From positions 6,533,605 through 6,597,604 of the forward strand of contig NZ_KB913032.1 of NCBI RefSeq assembly GCF_000384215.1: a DNA stretch of 64,000 nucleotides, written 5' to 3'. The notes below the pieces were generated by a model, which searched no databases, was not told where the DNA came from, and saw only the letters and a program-made list of their open reading frames with translations. The position numbers and the translations under genes were made by a program. Positions 28,913 to 36,504 of this stretch are shown piece by piece (the first letter of the stretch is position 1; the number at the start of each line of letters is the position of its first letter). The DNA comes from Amycolatopsis alba DSM 44262 (GTDB lineage: Bacteria; Actinomycetota; Actinomycetes; Mycobacteriales; Pseudonocardiaceae).

Positions 28913-29523
28913 TCAGTCGTAGAAGCCCATGCTGGTGGACCTGACCTTCAGGTGCTTCGTCGTGGTCAGCGTCCCGCCGTAGTGGTAGCAGCGGATACCG
29001 GTGTCCGCCAACTCGTCGTCGACGCCCAGCCGAACCGTGGTCACCTCAGGGATCTTGTCGCAGCGAAGGACGTCTTCGGCGTCGAGAGGGTCGCCGTCCT
29101 GGAGGCCATGATCGACTTGTGGAACTCCCGGTGCACCACATCCCGGACGAGGAGCCGGGCCTTCGCGGTGATCTCCTGCTTGTAGCTGTCGAAGGCCTTG
29201 CCGGGGGAGTAGTCGTAGACCCTGGCGTCGATCTGGACGGTCTGGTCCTTGAAGCGGGCCGAGCAGCTCAGCGATGAGCCGGAGAACTCGCCGCACTGAA
29301 GCGTGAGTCCGGGATCCGGCCCGCCGATCATGGTCTCGGCCCGCTCCTTGATGTCGTGCCGGACTTTGCCCACGAGGTCGCGGGGAGACTCCTCCGGTTT
29401 CGCCGCCGAGGTGGGCGCGGGGCTGGGGACGAGTTCCGTGGTGGCCTCGTCGTATCTCGGTCCGCACGCGCTGAGCAGGGCGAGCCAGGCGACGGCGAGT
29501 ACCGGCGCGGCGCGACGTGTCAT
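28913..29523 (-). pseudogene. Lipoprotein gene with an apparent frameshift
   Basis: Reading from ATG 29523 gives a lipoprotein signal (AWLALLSAC lipobox) and a domain with LTLQCGEFSGSSLSCSARF and VYDYSPGKAF, similar in style to small secreted actinobacterial proteins with cysteine pairs. That frame stops at 29041 after a stretch of unusual composition. The neighbouring frame, from about 29125 down to the TGA at 28913, continues sensibly (LRCDKIPEVTTVRLGVDDEL, then IRCYHYGG and a terminal STSMGFYD) with high third-position GC. A one-base change near 29110-29130 would join them. The start overlaps the tetR stop in ATGA. It could be a sequencing error or real decay. Confidence 0.6.
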
Positions 29524-30113
29524 GGGGTTTTCCTCGGGGTAGAGGTGATCCTCGACAGATGGAGGTCGATCGACGCGACGGCCTCTTCGCCGGTCTGGTA
29601 ACCCAGCAGCACCGCGTCTCCCAGGCCGGACACCAGGGCCAGGAGCAGGGCCGCTTCGGTCGTGGGGTCGACGGCGGGCAAGAGATCCCCGTCGTCCTGG
29701 GCGGCGGTGAGCAGAGCCGCCACCGCGTCGCGGAGCAGCCCGTGACCGGTCCGGAAATGACCGGCGATCTCCGGGTCCTTGAGCGCGCGCACGACGAAGG
29801 CGTTGGCGACCAGCGCGGCGTCCCGGCCGGGCTCGTCGAGGGGCAGCAAGGCGATGAGCAGATCCCGGACGCGGGGCTGCACCTCCGGCGGGGTGGCGAT
29901 GCGCTCCTCGAGTCCACCTCGCAAGGTGGTGACCGCGAAGCGCAGCATGTCGTCTCTCGACGCGAAGTAGTGCTGGACGAATCCCTTCGAGATCCCGGCC
30001 TCGGCCGCGACCTCGTTCAGGCTGACACCTTCCAGCCCCCGGTCGGCCGCGATACGGCGGACGGCCGCGGCGATCTGCTGCCGCCGGAGTTCGTGATCGA
30101 CACGCTTGGGCAT
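29520..30113 (-). CDS. TetR-family regulator
   Basis: 197 residues from ATG 30113, with AGGAGGAGC 4 nt upstream. The N-terminal domain LRRQQIAAAVRRIAADRG, SLNEVAAEAGISKGFVQHYF is BetI-like. The C-terminal domain follows BetI-type proteins. It is divergent from the alpha/beta hydrolase at 30203; a 20-bp near-palindrome around TCCGATCGGA lies between the genes (30128-30147) and a second ATCCGATCG at 30171, so it probably controls both directions. The lipoprotein gene follows with a 4-nt overlap. Confidence 0.88.
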   Translation of the reverse strand: MPKRVDHELRRQQIAAAVRRIAADRGLEGVSLNEVAAEAGISKGFVQHYFASRDDMLRFAVTTLRGGLEERIATPPEVQPRVRDLLIALLPLDEPGRDAALVANAFVVRALKDPEIAGHFRTGHGLLRDAVAALLTAAQDDGDLLPAVDPTTEAALLLALVSGLGDAVLLGYQTGEEAVASIDLHLSRITSTPRKTP

Positions 30114-30127
30114 CCGCTCCTCCTTTT

Positions 30128-30183
30128 GGCAGTCCGATCGGATTGCCAACATATCACCAACTGCTTTACAATCCGATCGTACC
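30128..30183. promoter_or_regulatory. TetR operators between tetR and the hydrolase gene
   Basis: Site 1 (30128-30147) is a 20-bp palindrome, GGCA at each end inverted and TCCGATCGGA at the centre, symmetric at 18 of 20 positions. Site 2 contains AATCCGATCG (30170-30179), sharing the core. They lie 15 nt from the tetR start and 20 nt from the hydrolase start. Confidence 0.6.
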
Positions 30184-30202
30184 GTGAAAAAGGGGAGGAC
30201 TA

Positions 30203-31099
30203 ATGAAGGTGGGCGGGTTCGCCTCGTCGGAGGCGCGAGCCGAGTACGAGGCCGTCTATGAACGTGGTCTGGCGGCTTTGCCCGCACCGGCCGGGACACA
30301 CGACATCCAGACGGCGTTCGGGGTGGCGCGCGTGTACCGGTTCGGGAAACCGGGCGGGACGCCGATCGTCCTGCTGCCAGGGCGGGCGGGAACCGTCGTG
30401 ATGTGGGAGCCCAACCTCAAGGCGCTGCTCGAGCACGGCGAGGTCTACGCGGTGGACCTCATCGGCGAGGCCGGGCGCAGTGAACAGACCGCCCCCATCC
30501 GCGACGGAGCGGACCAAGCCGCCTGGCTGACCACGGTGGTCACGGAACTCGACCTGGACGCCGTGCACCTGATCGGGTACTCGTTCGGTGGCTGGCTCGC
30601 GGCCAACCTCGCCGTGAGCGCGCCGGAACGGCTGAAATCGCTCACCGTGATCGACCCGGTGCTGACGTTCGGCGGACTGACCGCGGGACTGGTCGTCCGT
30701 GCCACGCTGACCGCGATCCCCGTCGTCAACCGGTGGGCGCGCCCGTCATTCCTCCGCTGGATCTCCGGCGGCGCGGAGGTCGACGCCACGGATCCGGTCG
30801 CGCGCGTGATCGACGAAGGGATGCGGACCTACCGCATCGCCCTGCCGTCGCCCAAGCTGTTCACCGACGCGCAGTTGCGTTCTCTGCGGATGCCCGTGCT
30901 GGCCCTGGTGGCCGGGCGCAGCGTCATCCACCGACCGGAACACGCGGCCTCCCGCGCCCGCAAGTTGCTGTCGCGGGGACAGGTCGAACTCTGGCCGTCG
31001 GCGACTCACGCCATCGCGGGTGAAGCGGCGGCCGAGGTCAACACGCGGATCTCGGCCTTCCTGACCGAATGCGACGCGGAAGGGAAGACGCCGTCGTGA
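30203..31099 (+). CDS. Alpha/beta hydrolase
   Basis: 298 residues. VLLPGRAGTVVMWEPN is the oxyanion region, GYSFGG holds the nucleophile Ser127, and SATHAIAGEAA supplies the histidine; a lid region lies between about 165 and 220. It resembles carboxylesterases of the YdjP/NAP type. ATG 30203 has GGGGAGGAC upstream. The stop overlaps the next gene's GTG start in GTGA, so the two are co-translated. Control by the divergent TetR is likely. Substrate unknown. Confidence 0.82.
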   Translation: MKVGGFASSEARAEYEAVYERGLAALPAPAGTHDIQTAFGVARVYRFGKPGGTPIVLLPGRAGTVVMWEPNLKALLEHGEVYAVDLIGEAGRSEQTAPIRDGADQAAWLTTVVTELDLDAVHLIGYSFGGWLAANLAVSAPERLKSLTVIDPVLTFGGLTAGLVVRATLTAIPVVNRWARPSFLRWISGGAEVDATDPVARVIDEGMRTYRIALPSPKLFTDAQLRSLRMPVLALVAGRSVIHRPEHAASRARKLLSRGQVELWPSATHAIAGEAAAEVNTRISAFLTECDAEGKTPS

Positions 31100-31716
31100 C
31101 GACGCGCGGCAAGAACCCGACGCTTTCCCTGCTCCTGTGGGACATCGCGCTTCCTTTGGCCGCCTACTACGGCCTCCGGCTCGCCGGACAGAGCGAACAG
31201 GTCTCGTTGCTGGCCGGGGCGGTGATGGCCGCTTGCCGGATCGCCTGGGTCGCGGTCCGCGACCGGTCCTTCGACGGCTTCGCCGCGTTGCTGGCCGGTG
31301 TGCTCGGGGTCGGGCTTGTGCTTTCCCTGGTCACCGGTGACGCGAAATTCCTGCTGCTGAAGGAATCCTTCGGCACCGCGACCGCCGCGATCGTGCTGCT
31401 GGTGAGCTGTTTCGGTCGCACGCCGATGGTGCTCGTCGCCGTGCGCGCCGGTTCCGGCGCGGCCAAACGTGCCGAGATCGACCAGCTTGGCGACGAGGTC
31501 CCTGCCTTTCGGCGGGCCTTCACCCGGATGTCGGCGGTGTGGGGCGTGGTTCTGCTGCTGGAGGCCGTGGTCCGGGTGCCGCTGGTCTACGCGTTGTCGG
31601 CCGACGTGATGAACGCGCTCAGCGTGGTCTTGCTCATCGCCGTCATCGGCGGGCTTTCCCTGTGGTCTGCCCGCTACGCCGAGAAGGTCCTGAAGGGACA
31701 CGCCGTGGCCGCGTGA
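31096..31716 (+). CDS. VC0807-like integral membrane protein
   Basis: 206 residues with about six hydrophobic helices (for example LLLWDIALPLAAYYGLRLAG and VVLLIAVIGGLSLW) and short charged loops; the layout matches the VC0807-type family, whose function is unknown. GTG 31096 is used because it overlaps the hydrolase stop and GGAAGGGAAG is upstream. It ends directly against the stop of the convergent gene at 31717. Confidence 0.7.
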   Translation: MTTRGKNPTLSLLLWDIALPLAAYYGLRLAGQSEQVSLLAGAVMAACRIAWVAVRDRSFDGFAALLAGVLGVGLVLSLVTGDAKFLLLKESFGTATAAIVLLVSCFGRTPMVLVAVRAGSGAAKRAEIDQLGDEVPAFRRAFTRMSAVWGVVLLLEAVVRVPLVYALSADVMNALSVVLLIAVIGGLSLWSARYAEKVLKGHAVAA

Positions 31717-32514
31717 TTACGGGTGCCTGTCCGCCTGTTCCGCGAACACCCGCACGGCTTCGTTGATCGCCGCGCAGCGGGCGTTGCGGACGGCCTCGTT
31801 CAGCGGCCGCAAGGCTTCCGCCCGCTGAAGTGCCGCCGACGCAGAGAGCGCGCCGCCCGGATCGTCGGACTCGGCGATGGCCAGGATCGCCGCGATCTCC
31901 TCGGACCGCTGAAGCACCCGCAGCGCCCGGCCGGGCATCCCCGCCGGCCAGGGGGCGTCGGTGGCCGATCGCAGCCGCGCCGAGAGTTCCGCTCGCACCC
32001 CTGGCCGCTCACTGGCGACGTCCAGGGTTTGCAGCGCGCCGGCGCTCGCGCGGATCGCGTCGGTCAGGCCGTGCTCGGCCTCGCCCAGCGGCCGATACTC
32101 GAGGAGACCCGGCATGGGCACCGAGTACACGGTCCACCGCATCAGGCCTTCGGCGATCGCCTCGGGCACCACGCCGTAGCCGAGGTCCGGGAGCACGACG
32201 GCCTCGCCGGTCCGCAACGCGGCTTCGGTGAACGGCCCGCCACCTCCCAGCCCGCGGACGTCACCGGGCACCGGGAGCAGCAGTTGCATGCTCTTCGCGC
32301 CCTGCGAGCGGAGGGCGAGCAGCAGCTGGACCGGGGTCGCCGCACGGTTGAACGCGAGCGGCAGGTCGAACGCCTCGGCAGCCGCCGCGTCGGCGGCGAC
32401 GAAGTCGTGGGCTTCGCCCCAGACCTGAAGGGCGTCAAGGACGTCGTCGGAGGCGGCGGCTCCGTTCAGCCACGCCGAAGACCAGACCGCGAGGGTCGCA
32501 CTAGGACGGCACAC
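31717..32514 (-). CDS. Conserved hypothetical protein
   Basis: 265 residues, no catalytic motif or membrane segment recognised. The N-terminal half (LAVWSSAWLNGAAASDDVLD, then DLPLAFNRAATPVQLLLALR) and a LMRWTVYSVP segment look like a conserved actinobacterial protein; its place next to hemH on the opposite strand suggests an Rv1486c counterpart, which could not be checked. GTG 32514 is supported by TAAAAT on the minus strand 7 nt upstream (32527-32522), an excellent -10 for a leaderless message. Confidence 0.75.
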   Translation of the reverse strand: MCRPSATLAVWSSAWLNGAAASDDVLDALQVWGEAHDFVAADAAAAEAFDLPLAFNRAATPVQLLLALRSQGAKSMQLLLPVPGDVRGLGGGGPFTEAALRTGEAVVLPDLGYGVVPEAIAEGLMRWTVYSVPMPGLLEYRPLGEAEHGLTDAIRASAGALQTLDVASERPGVRAELSARLRSATDAPWPAGMPGRALRVLQRSEEIAAILAIAESDDPGGALSASAALQRAEALRPLNEAVRNARCAAINEAVRVFAEQADRHP

Positions 32515-32585
32515 CGGACTGATTTTAGTCGTGGTTCCGGTGAAACCCGGAAATGGGCGGGTTAATCCCGGTTTGACTTCTCGTT

Positions 32586-33017
32586 TCATCGGCGGGCGAA
32601 CACCGATCGCAGACGGGTTCCGTTCGCGATCACCGCGACCCCGATCAGGACGAGTCCGCAGAGTCCTTGTTCGACCCGCATCCACACCGGGAGGAGGCCG
32701 GGAAGCGAGATCAGCACCGCGATGGCCACGACCATGGCGGCCGAGGCGATCCGCAGCCGCAGGTAAGCGCCGTGCCGTCCTCGCGCGGTCCCGAGGACGA
32801 ACAGGAGCAGCACCACGGACGCGATGAGGACGCCCTCGCCGCGGACCCAGACGAGGTCGGTCACCAGCTCCGGCCTGTTCCGCCAGAGGTAGGCCACGAC
32901 CAGGGCGAGGACACTGAGGCCGAGGTAGCAGGAGACGAGCACCTTCATCCGGAGGAAGGCGGTGCGAACGCGAGGGTGACCGAGCTCGGCGTCCGGCACG
33001 GGTGGTTTCTTGGGCAT
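32586..33017 (-). CDS. Hypothetical four-helix membrane protein
   Basis: 143 residues. After a charged N-terminus (MPKKPPVPDAELGHPRVRTAF) there are four hydrophobic segments: VLVSCYLGLSVLALVVAYLW, VLIASVVLLLFVLG, ASAAMVVAIAVLISLPGLLP and GLCGLVLIGVAVIA. ATG 33017 has GGCTGGAGCC upstream. A 28-bp perfect palindrome at 33069-33096 lies between it and the divergent AAA ATPase gene. No function can be assigned. Confidence 0.7.
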   Translation of the reverse strand: MPKKPPVPDAELGHPRVRTAFLRMKVLVSCYLGLSVLALVVAYLWRNRPELVTDLVWVRGEGVLIASVVLLLFVLGTARGRHGAYLRLRIASAAMVVAIAVLISLPGLLPVWMRVEQGLCGLVLIGVAVIANGTRLRSVFARR

Positions 33018-33068
33018 GGCTCCAGCCTTCCGGGCCGGAGCGCCCGGCACATCGACCGATCCCTTGAG

Positions 33069-33096
33069 CCTGGATCAACCGATCGGTTGATCCAGG
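33069..33096. promoter_or_regulatory. Perfect 28-bp palindrome between divergent genes
   Basis: CCTGGATCAACC (33069-33080), GATC, GGTTGATCCAGG (33085-33096): fully symmetric without a spacer. It lies 52 nt before the leftward membrane protein gene and 18 nt before the -35 of the rightward AAA gene, so an operator serving either or both is the best explanation; a cruciform or terminator role is less likely because no gene ends there. Confidence 0.6.
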
Positions 33097-33113
33097 GCTG
33101 GAGTTGCTTCACG

Positions 33114-33143
33114 TCGACAGGGGCCCTGATCGCGACGTAGCGT
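33114..33143 (+). promoter_or_regulatory. Promoter of the AAA-VWA operon
   Basis: TCGACA (33114-33119) and TAGCGT (33138-33143) with an 18-nt spacer; the GTG start at 33151 follows the -10 by 7 nt, indicating a leaderless mRNA. Confidence 0.5.
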
Positions 33144-33150
33144 CGAACGG

Positions 33151-34548
33151 GTGAACGATGTTCCCGCAAACCTGCCCCGGACCGCCGGGGATCTCCGCGC
33201 GGCAGGCCACCTGCCGCGTTCGATCAAACAAGAACTGCACGACAACCTGCTCGCCAAGCTCCGCGCCGGGGAAGACCCTTGGCCGGGGATCATCGGTTTC
33301 TCGCGGACCGTGGTGCCGCAGCTGGAACGCGCGCTGCTGGCCGGGCATGACGTCGTCCTCCTCGGCGAGCGCGGCCAGGGCAAGACCCGCCTGCTGCGCA
33401 CCCTCGCGGGACTGCTCGACGAGTGGACGCCCGTCATCGAGGGCGCCGAACTGGCCGAGCACCCGCTCGACCCGATCACCCCGGAATCGTGCCGCCGCGC
33501 CGCCGAACTCGGTGACGCCCTGCCGGTGACCTGGCGCCACCGCGACGAGCGGTACACGGAGAAACTGGCCACACCGGACACTTCGGTCGGTGACCTGATC
33601 GGCGACGTCGACCCGGTGAAGGTCGCCGAAGGCCGCAGCCTCGGCGATCCCGAGACCATCCACTTCGGACTCGTCCCGCGCGCCCACCGCGGCATCGTGG
33701 CGATCAACGAGCTGCCGGACCTGGCCGAGCGTATCCAGGTCGCGTTGCTGAACGTGATGGAGGAACGGGATATCCAGGTCCGCGGGTACACCCTGCGCCT
33801 GCCGCTCGACGTGCTCCTGGTGTCGACAGCCAACCCGGAGGACTACACCAACCGCGGCCGCATCATCACCCCGCTCAAGGACCGGTTCGGCGCCGAGATC
33901 CGGACGCACTACCCGCTCGACGTCGACGCGGAGATCACGGTCGTCCGGCAGGAGGCGCATCTGGTCGCCGAGGTCGGCGAGCCGCTGCTGGAGGTGCTCG
34001 CCCGGTTCGTGCGCAACCTGCGCGAATCGCCGGTCATCGACCAGCGTTCCGGTGTCTCGGCCCGGTTCGCCGTCGCGGCGGCGGAAACGGTCGGCGCGGC
34101 CGCGCTGCGCCGCTCGGCGCTCACCGGCGAGGAACCCGCGGTGGCGCGTCCGGTCGACCTCGACGCCGTTCCCGCGGTCCTGCGCGGCAAGCTCGAATTC
34201 GAGCCGGGGGAGGAGGGACGCGAGACCGAGCACCTCGTGCACCTGCTGCGCCGGGCGGTCGCGGAGACGGCCCGCTCGCGGTTCGCCGGACTGGACCTCG
34301 TGCCGCTGGCCGACGCCGTCGAAGCCGGGCATCTGGTGGCCACCGGGGAACGCGTCCCCGGCAAGGACGTCCTCGCCGCGTTGCCGGAACTGCCCGTGCT
34401 CCACGACGTCGCCGCTCGTGCCGGGGTGGGCCCGGACGAACCGGCGGGGCGGATCGCGGCCGCGGTCGAACTGGCGCTGGAATCGCTGTTCCTGTCGAGG
34501 AGACTCGCCAAGGACTCCGACGACTCGACCACCGTCTACGGCCGATGA
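33151..34548 (+). CDS. AAA+ ATPase, magnesium-chelatase ChlI/MoxR-like (Rv0958 type)
   Basis: 465 residues. Walker A is GERGQGKT (72-79); a long insert follows, then RGIVAINELPDLAERIQ (Walker B region with NE in place of DE), LLVSTANPEDYTNRGRIITPLKDRFG (sensor 1 and arginine finger region) and a helical lid. It is probably the motor of a two-protein machine with the VWA protein whose start overlaps its stop by 4 nt, as in magnesium chelatase I/D pairs; no chelatase H subunit is present, so the substrate is not a porphyrin by this evidence. The closest remembered counterpart is Rv0958. The leaderless GTG is supported by TAGCGT 7 nt upstream. Confidence 0.88.
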   Translation: MNDVPANLPRTAGDLRAAGHLPRSIKQELHDNLLAKLRAGEDPWPGIIGFSRTVVPQLERALLAGHDVVLLGERGQGKTRLLRTLAGLLDEWTPVIEGAELAEHPLDPITPESCRRAAELGDALPVTWRHRDERYTEKLATPDTSVGDLIGDVDPVKVAEGRSLGDPETIHFGLVPRAHRGIVAINELPDLAERIQVALLNVMEERDIQVRGYTLRLPLDVLLVSTANPEDYTNRGRIITPLKDRFGAEIRTHYPLDVDAEITVVRQEAHLVAEVGEPLLEVLARFVRNLRESPVIDQRSGVSARFAVAAAETVGAAALRRSALTGEEPAVARPVDLDAVPAVLRGKLEFEPGEEGRETEHLVHLLRRAVAETARSRFAGLDLVPLADAVEAGHLVATGERVPGKDVLAALPELPVLHDVAARAGVGPDEPAGRIAAAVELALESLFLSRRLAKDSDDSTTVYGR

Positions 34549-36503
34549 GTTTCCTCCCGGAGGGCTATTCGTACGGGCCGTGGCACGACGGCCCGGATCC
34601 GCTGGCACCACCGGCGGACCTGCGGGACGCGCTCGACGAGATCGGCCGCGACGTCATGGCGGGCTCCTCGCCCCGGTCCGCGCTGGAAGAACTGCTGCGG
34701 CGCGGCACCCCGCGCACCGCCGGTCTCGACGAGCTGACCAGGCGGCTCTGGCAGCGCCGGTCGGAAATCCAGCGGCGGCACCGGCTGGACGGCACACTCC
34801 AGGAGGTCCAGCGGCTGCTAGAGGGGGCACTGGAGGCCGAGCGGCGCGAGCTCTTCCCCGATCCGGACGACGACGCCCGCTTCCGTGAGGCCCAGCTGGA
34901 CGCGCTCCCGCCGGGAACGGCGGCGGCCGTGCGCGAACTCGCGCAGTACGACTGGCGTTCGGAGCAGGGCAGGGAGAACTACGGGAAGATCCGCGACCTG
35001 CTCGGCCGTGAACTGCTGGATTCCCGGTTCGAGGGGATGAAGGAAGCACTCCGGAACGCCGGGCCGGAGGACGCCGAGCGGGCGAACAAGATGCTCACCG
35101 ACCTCAACGACCTGCTGGCCGCACACGCACAGGGCCGCGAGGACGTTCCCGAGCGGTTCGCGGAGTTCATGCGCGAGCACGGCGAGTTCTTCCCGGAGAA
35201 CCCGAAGAACGTCGAGGAACTGGTCGACGTCCTCTCCGCTCGCGCCGCCGCCGCGCAGCGGATGCTCAACTCGATGACCCCGGAGCAGCGCGCCGAACTG
35301 GCCGAATTGTCCCAGCAGGCGTTCGGCGATCCCCGGCTCGCGCAGCAGCTGTCCACTTTGGACGCCCAGCTGCGCGCGCTGCGGCCCGGCGAGGACTGGA
35401 CGTCGTCGGAACGGTTCCGGGGCAAGGATCCGCTCGGCCTCGGCGAGGGTGCCAGGGCGATGTCCGATCTGGCCGAACTGGACGCGCTGGCCGAACAGCT
35501 CGGCCAGTCCTATCCGGGCGCGAGGCTGGAGGACATCGACGTCGACGCACTCGAACGACAGCTCGGACCGGACGCCGGCGTCGACGCGCGGCGGCTGTCC
35601 GAACTGGAACGCGAACTCCGGCGGCAGGGGCTGTTCGAACGGGCCCCCGACGGCACCCTTCGCTTGTCTCCCAAGGCGTTACGGAGGCTGGGGGAGACGG
35701 CGCTCGCCGACGTCGTGAACGCGCTGCGAGGCAAGGCCGGGCAGCGGGAGACCGAGTCCGCCGGTGCCGCGGGCGAGCCGACCGGCGCGACCAGGCCGTG
35801 GCGGTTCGGGGACATGCAGCCGTGGGACGTCTCGCGGACGGTCCGCAACTCCGTCCTGCGCTCGGTTTCGGTGGGCGAGCGATCGGTGCGGATGGACGTC
35901 TCCGACGTCGAGGTGATCGAGACCGAACATCGGTCGCGCGCGGCGGTCGCGTTGCTCGTGGACACTTCGTGGTCGATGGTGCAGGAGGGCCGCTGGCTGC
36001 CGATGAAGCGGACGGCGCTCGCGCTGCACCAGCTGATCAGCACCCGGTTCCGCAACGACGCGCTGCAGCTGATCACCTTCGGCCGCTACGCCACGTCTGT
36101 CGAACTGGCCGAGCTCGTGGGGCTGGAAGGCGCCTGGGAACAGGGGACCAACGCCCACCACGCCCTCCTGCTGGCCGGACGGCATCTGCGGCGGCATCCC
36201 GACGCGCAGCCGGTGGTCCTGATGGTCACCGACGGTGAGCCGACGGCGCATCTGGAACCCGACGGCACGGCGGAGTTCGACTACCCGCCCCAGCCTCGGA
36301 CGCTGCTCAAGACGCTGTCCGAAGTGGACCGGATGGCGAAGCTGGGCGCGTCGGTGACGGTGTTCCGGCTCGGCGACGACCCGCGTCTGACCGAGTTCGT
36401 CGATCTGCTCGCGCGCCGCTCGGGCGGCCGCGTGGTCGCCCCGGATCTCGACGGGCTCGGCGCCGCCGTGGTCGGGGACTACCTGCGGACCAGGAAGCGG
36501 TAG
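34545..36503 (+). CDS. VWA-domain protein partner of the AAA ATPase (Rv0959 type)
   Basis: 652 residues. The N-terminal two thirds are helical and rich in charged residues, with no membrane segment; a C-terminal von Willebrand A domain begins near residue 460 with the MIDAS DTSWS (about 472) in VALLVDTSWSM, later WEQGTNAHHALLLAGRHL and VLMVTDGEPTAHLE. The start overlaps the ATPase stop in ATGA. A soluble VWA protein paired with a ChlI-like ATPase implies ATP-driven remodelling of an unknown client. It meets the P450 gene tail to tail with 1 nt between. Confidence 0.86.
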   Translation: MSFLPEGYSYGPWHDGPDPLAPPADLRDALDEIGRDVMAGSSPRSALEELLRRGTPRTAGLDELTRRLWQRRSEIQRRHRLDGTLQEVQRLLEGALEAERRELFPDPDDDARFREAQLDALPPGTAAAVRELAQYDWRSEQGRENYGKIRDLLGRELLDSRFEGMKEALRNAGPEDAERANKMLTDLNDLLAAHAQGREDVPERFAEFMREHGEFFPENPKNVEELVDVLSARAAAAQRMLNSMTPEQRAELAELSQQAFGDPRLAQQLSTLDAQLRALRPGEDWTSSERFRGKDPLGLGEGARAMSDLAELDALAEQLGQSYPGARLEDIDVDALERQLGPDAGVDARRLSELERELRRQGLFERAPDGTLRLSPKALRRLGETALADVVNALRGKAGQRETESAGAAGEPTGATRPWRFGDMQPWDVSRTVRNSVLRSVSVGERSVRMDVSDVEVIETEHRSRAAVALLVDTSWSMVQEGRWLPMKRTALALHQLISTRFRNDALQLITFGRYATSVELAELVGLEGAWEQGTNAHHALLLAGRHLRRHPDAQPVVLMVTDGEPTAHLEPDGTAEFDYPPQPRTLLKTLSEVDRMAKLGASVTVFRLGDDPRLTEFVDLLARRSGGRVVAPDLDGLGAAVVGDYLRTRKR

Positions 36504-36504
36504 G

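Noticed and set aside
28486..28944. Short plus-strand ORFs after hemH
   Set aside because: They translate hairpin repeats, lack ribosome-binding sites and have no coding character.
33151..36503. Magnesium chelatase for chlorophyll or cobalamin
   Set aside because: The ATPase/VWA pair resembles ChlI/ChlD in layout, but no H subunit or tetrapyrrole genes are adjacent.
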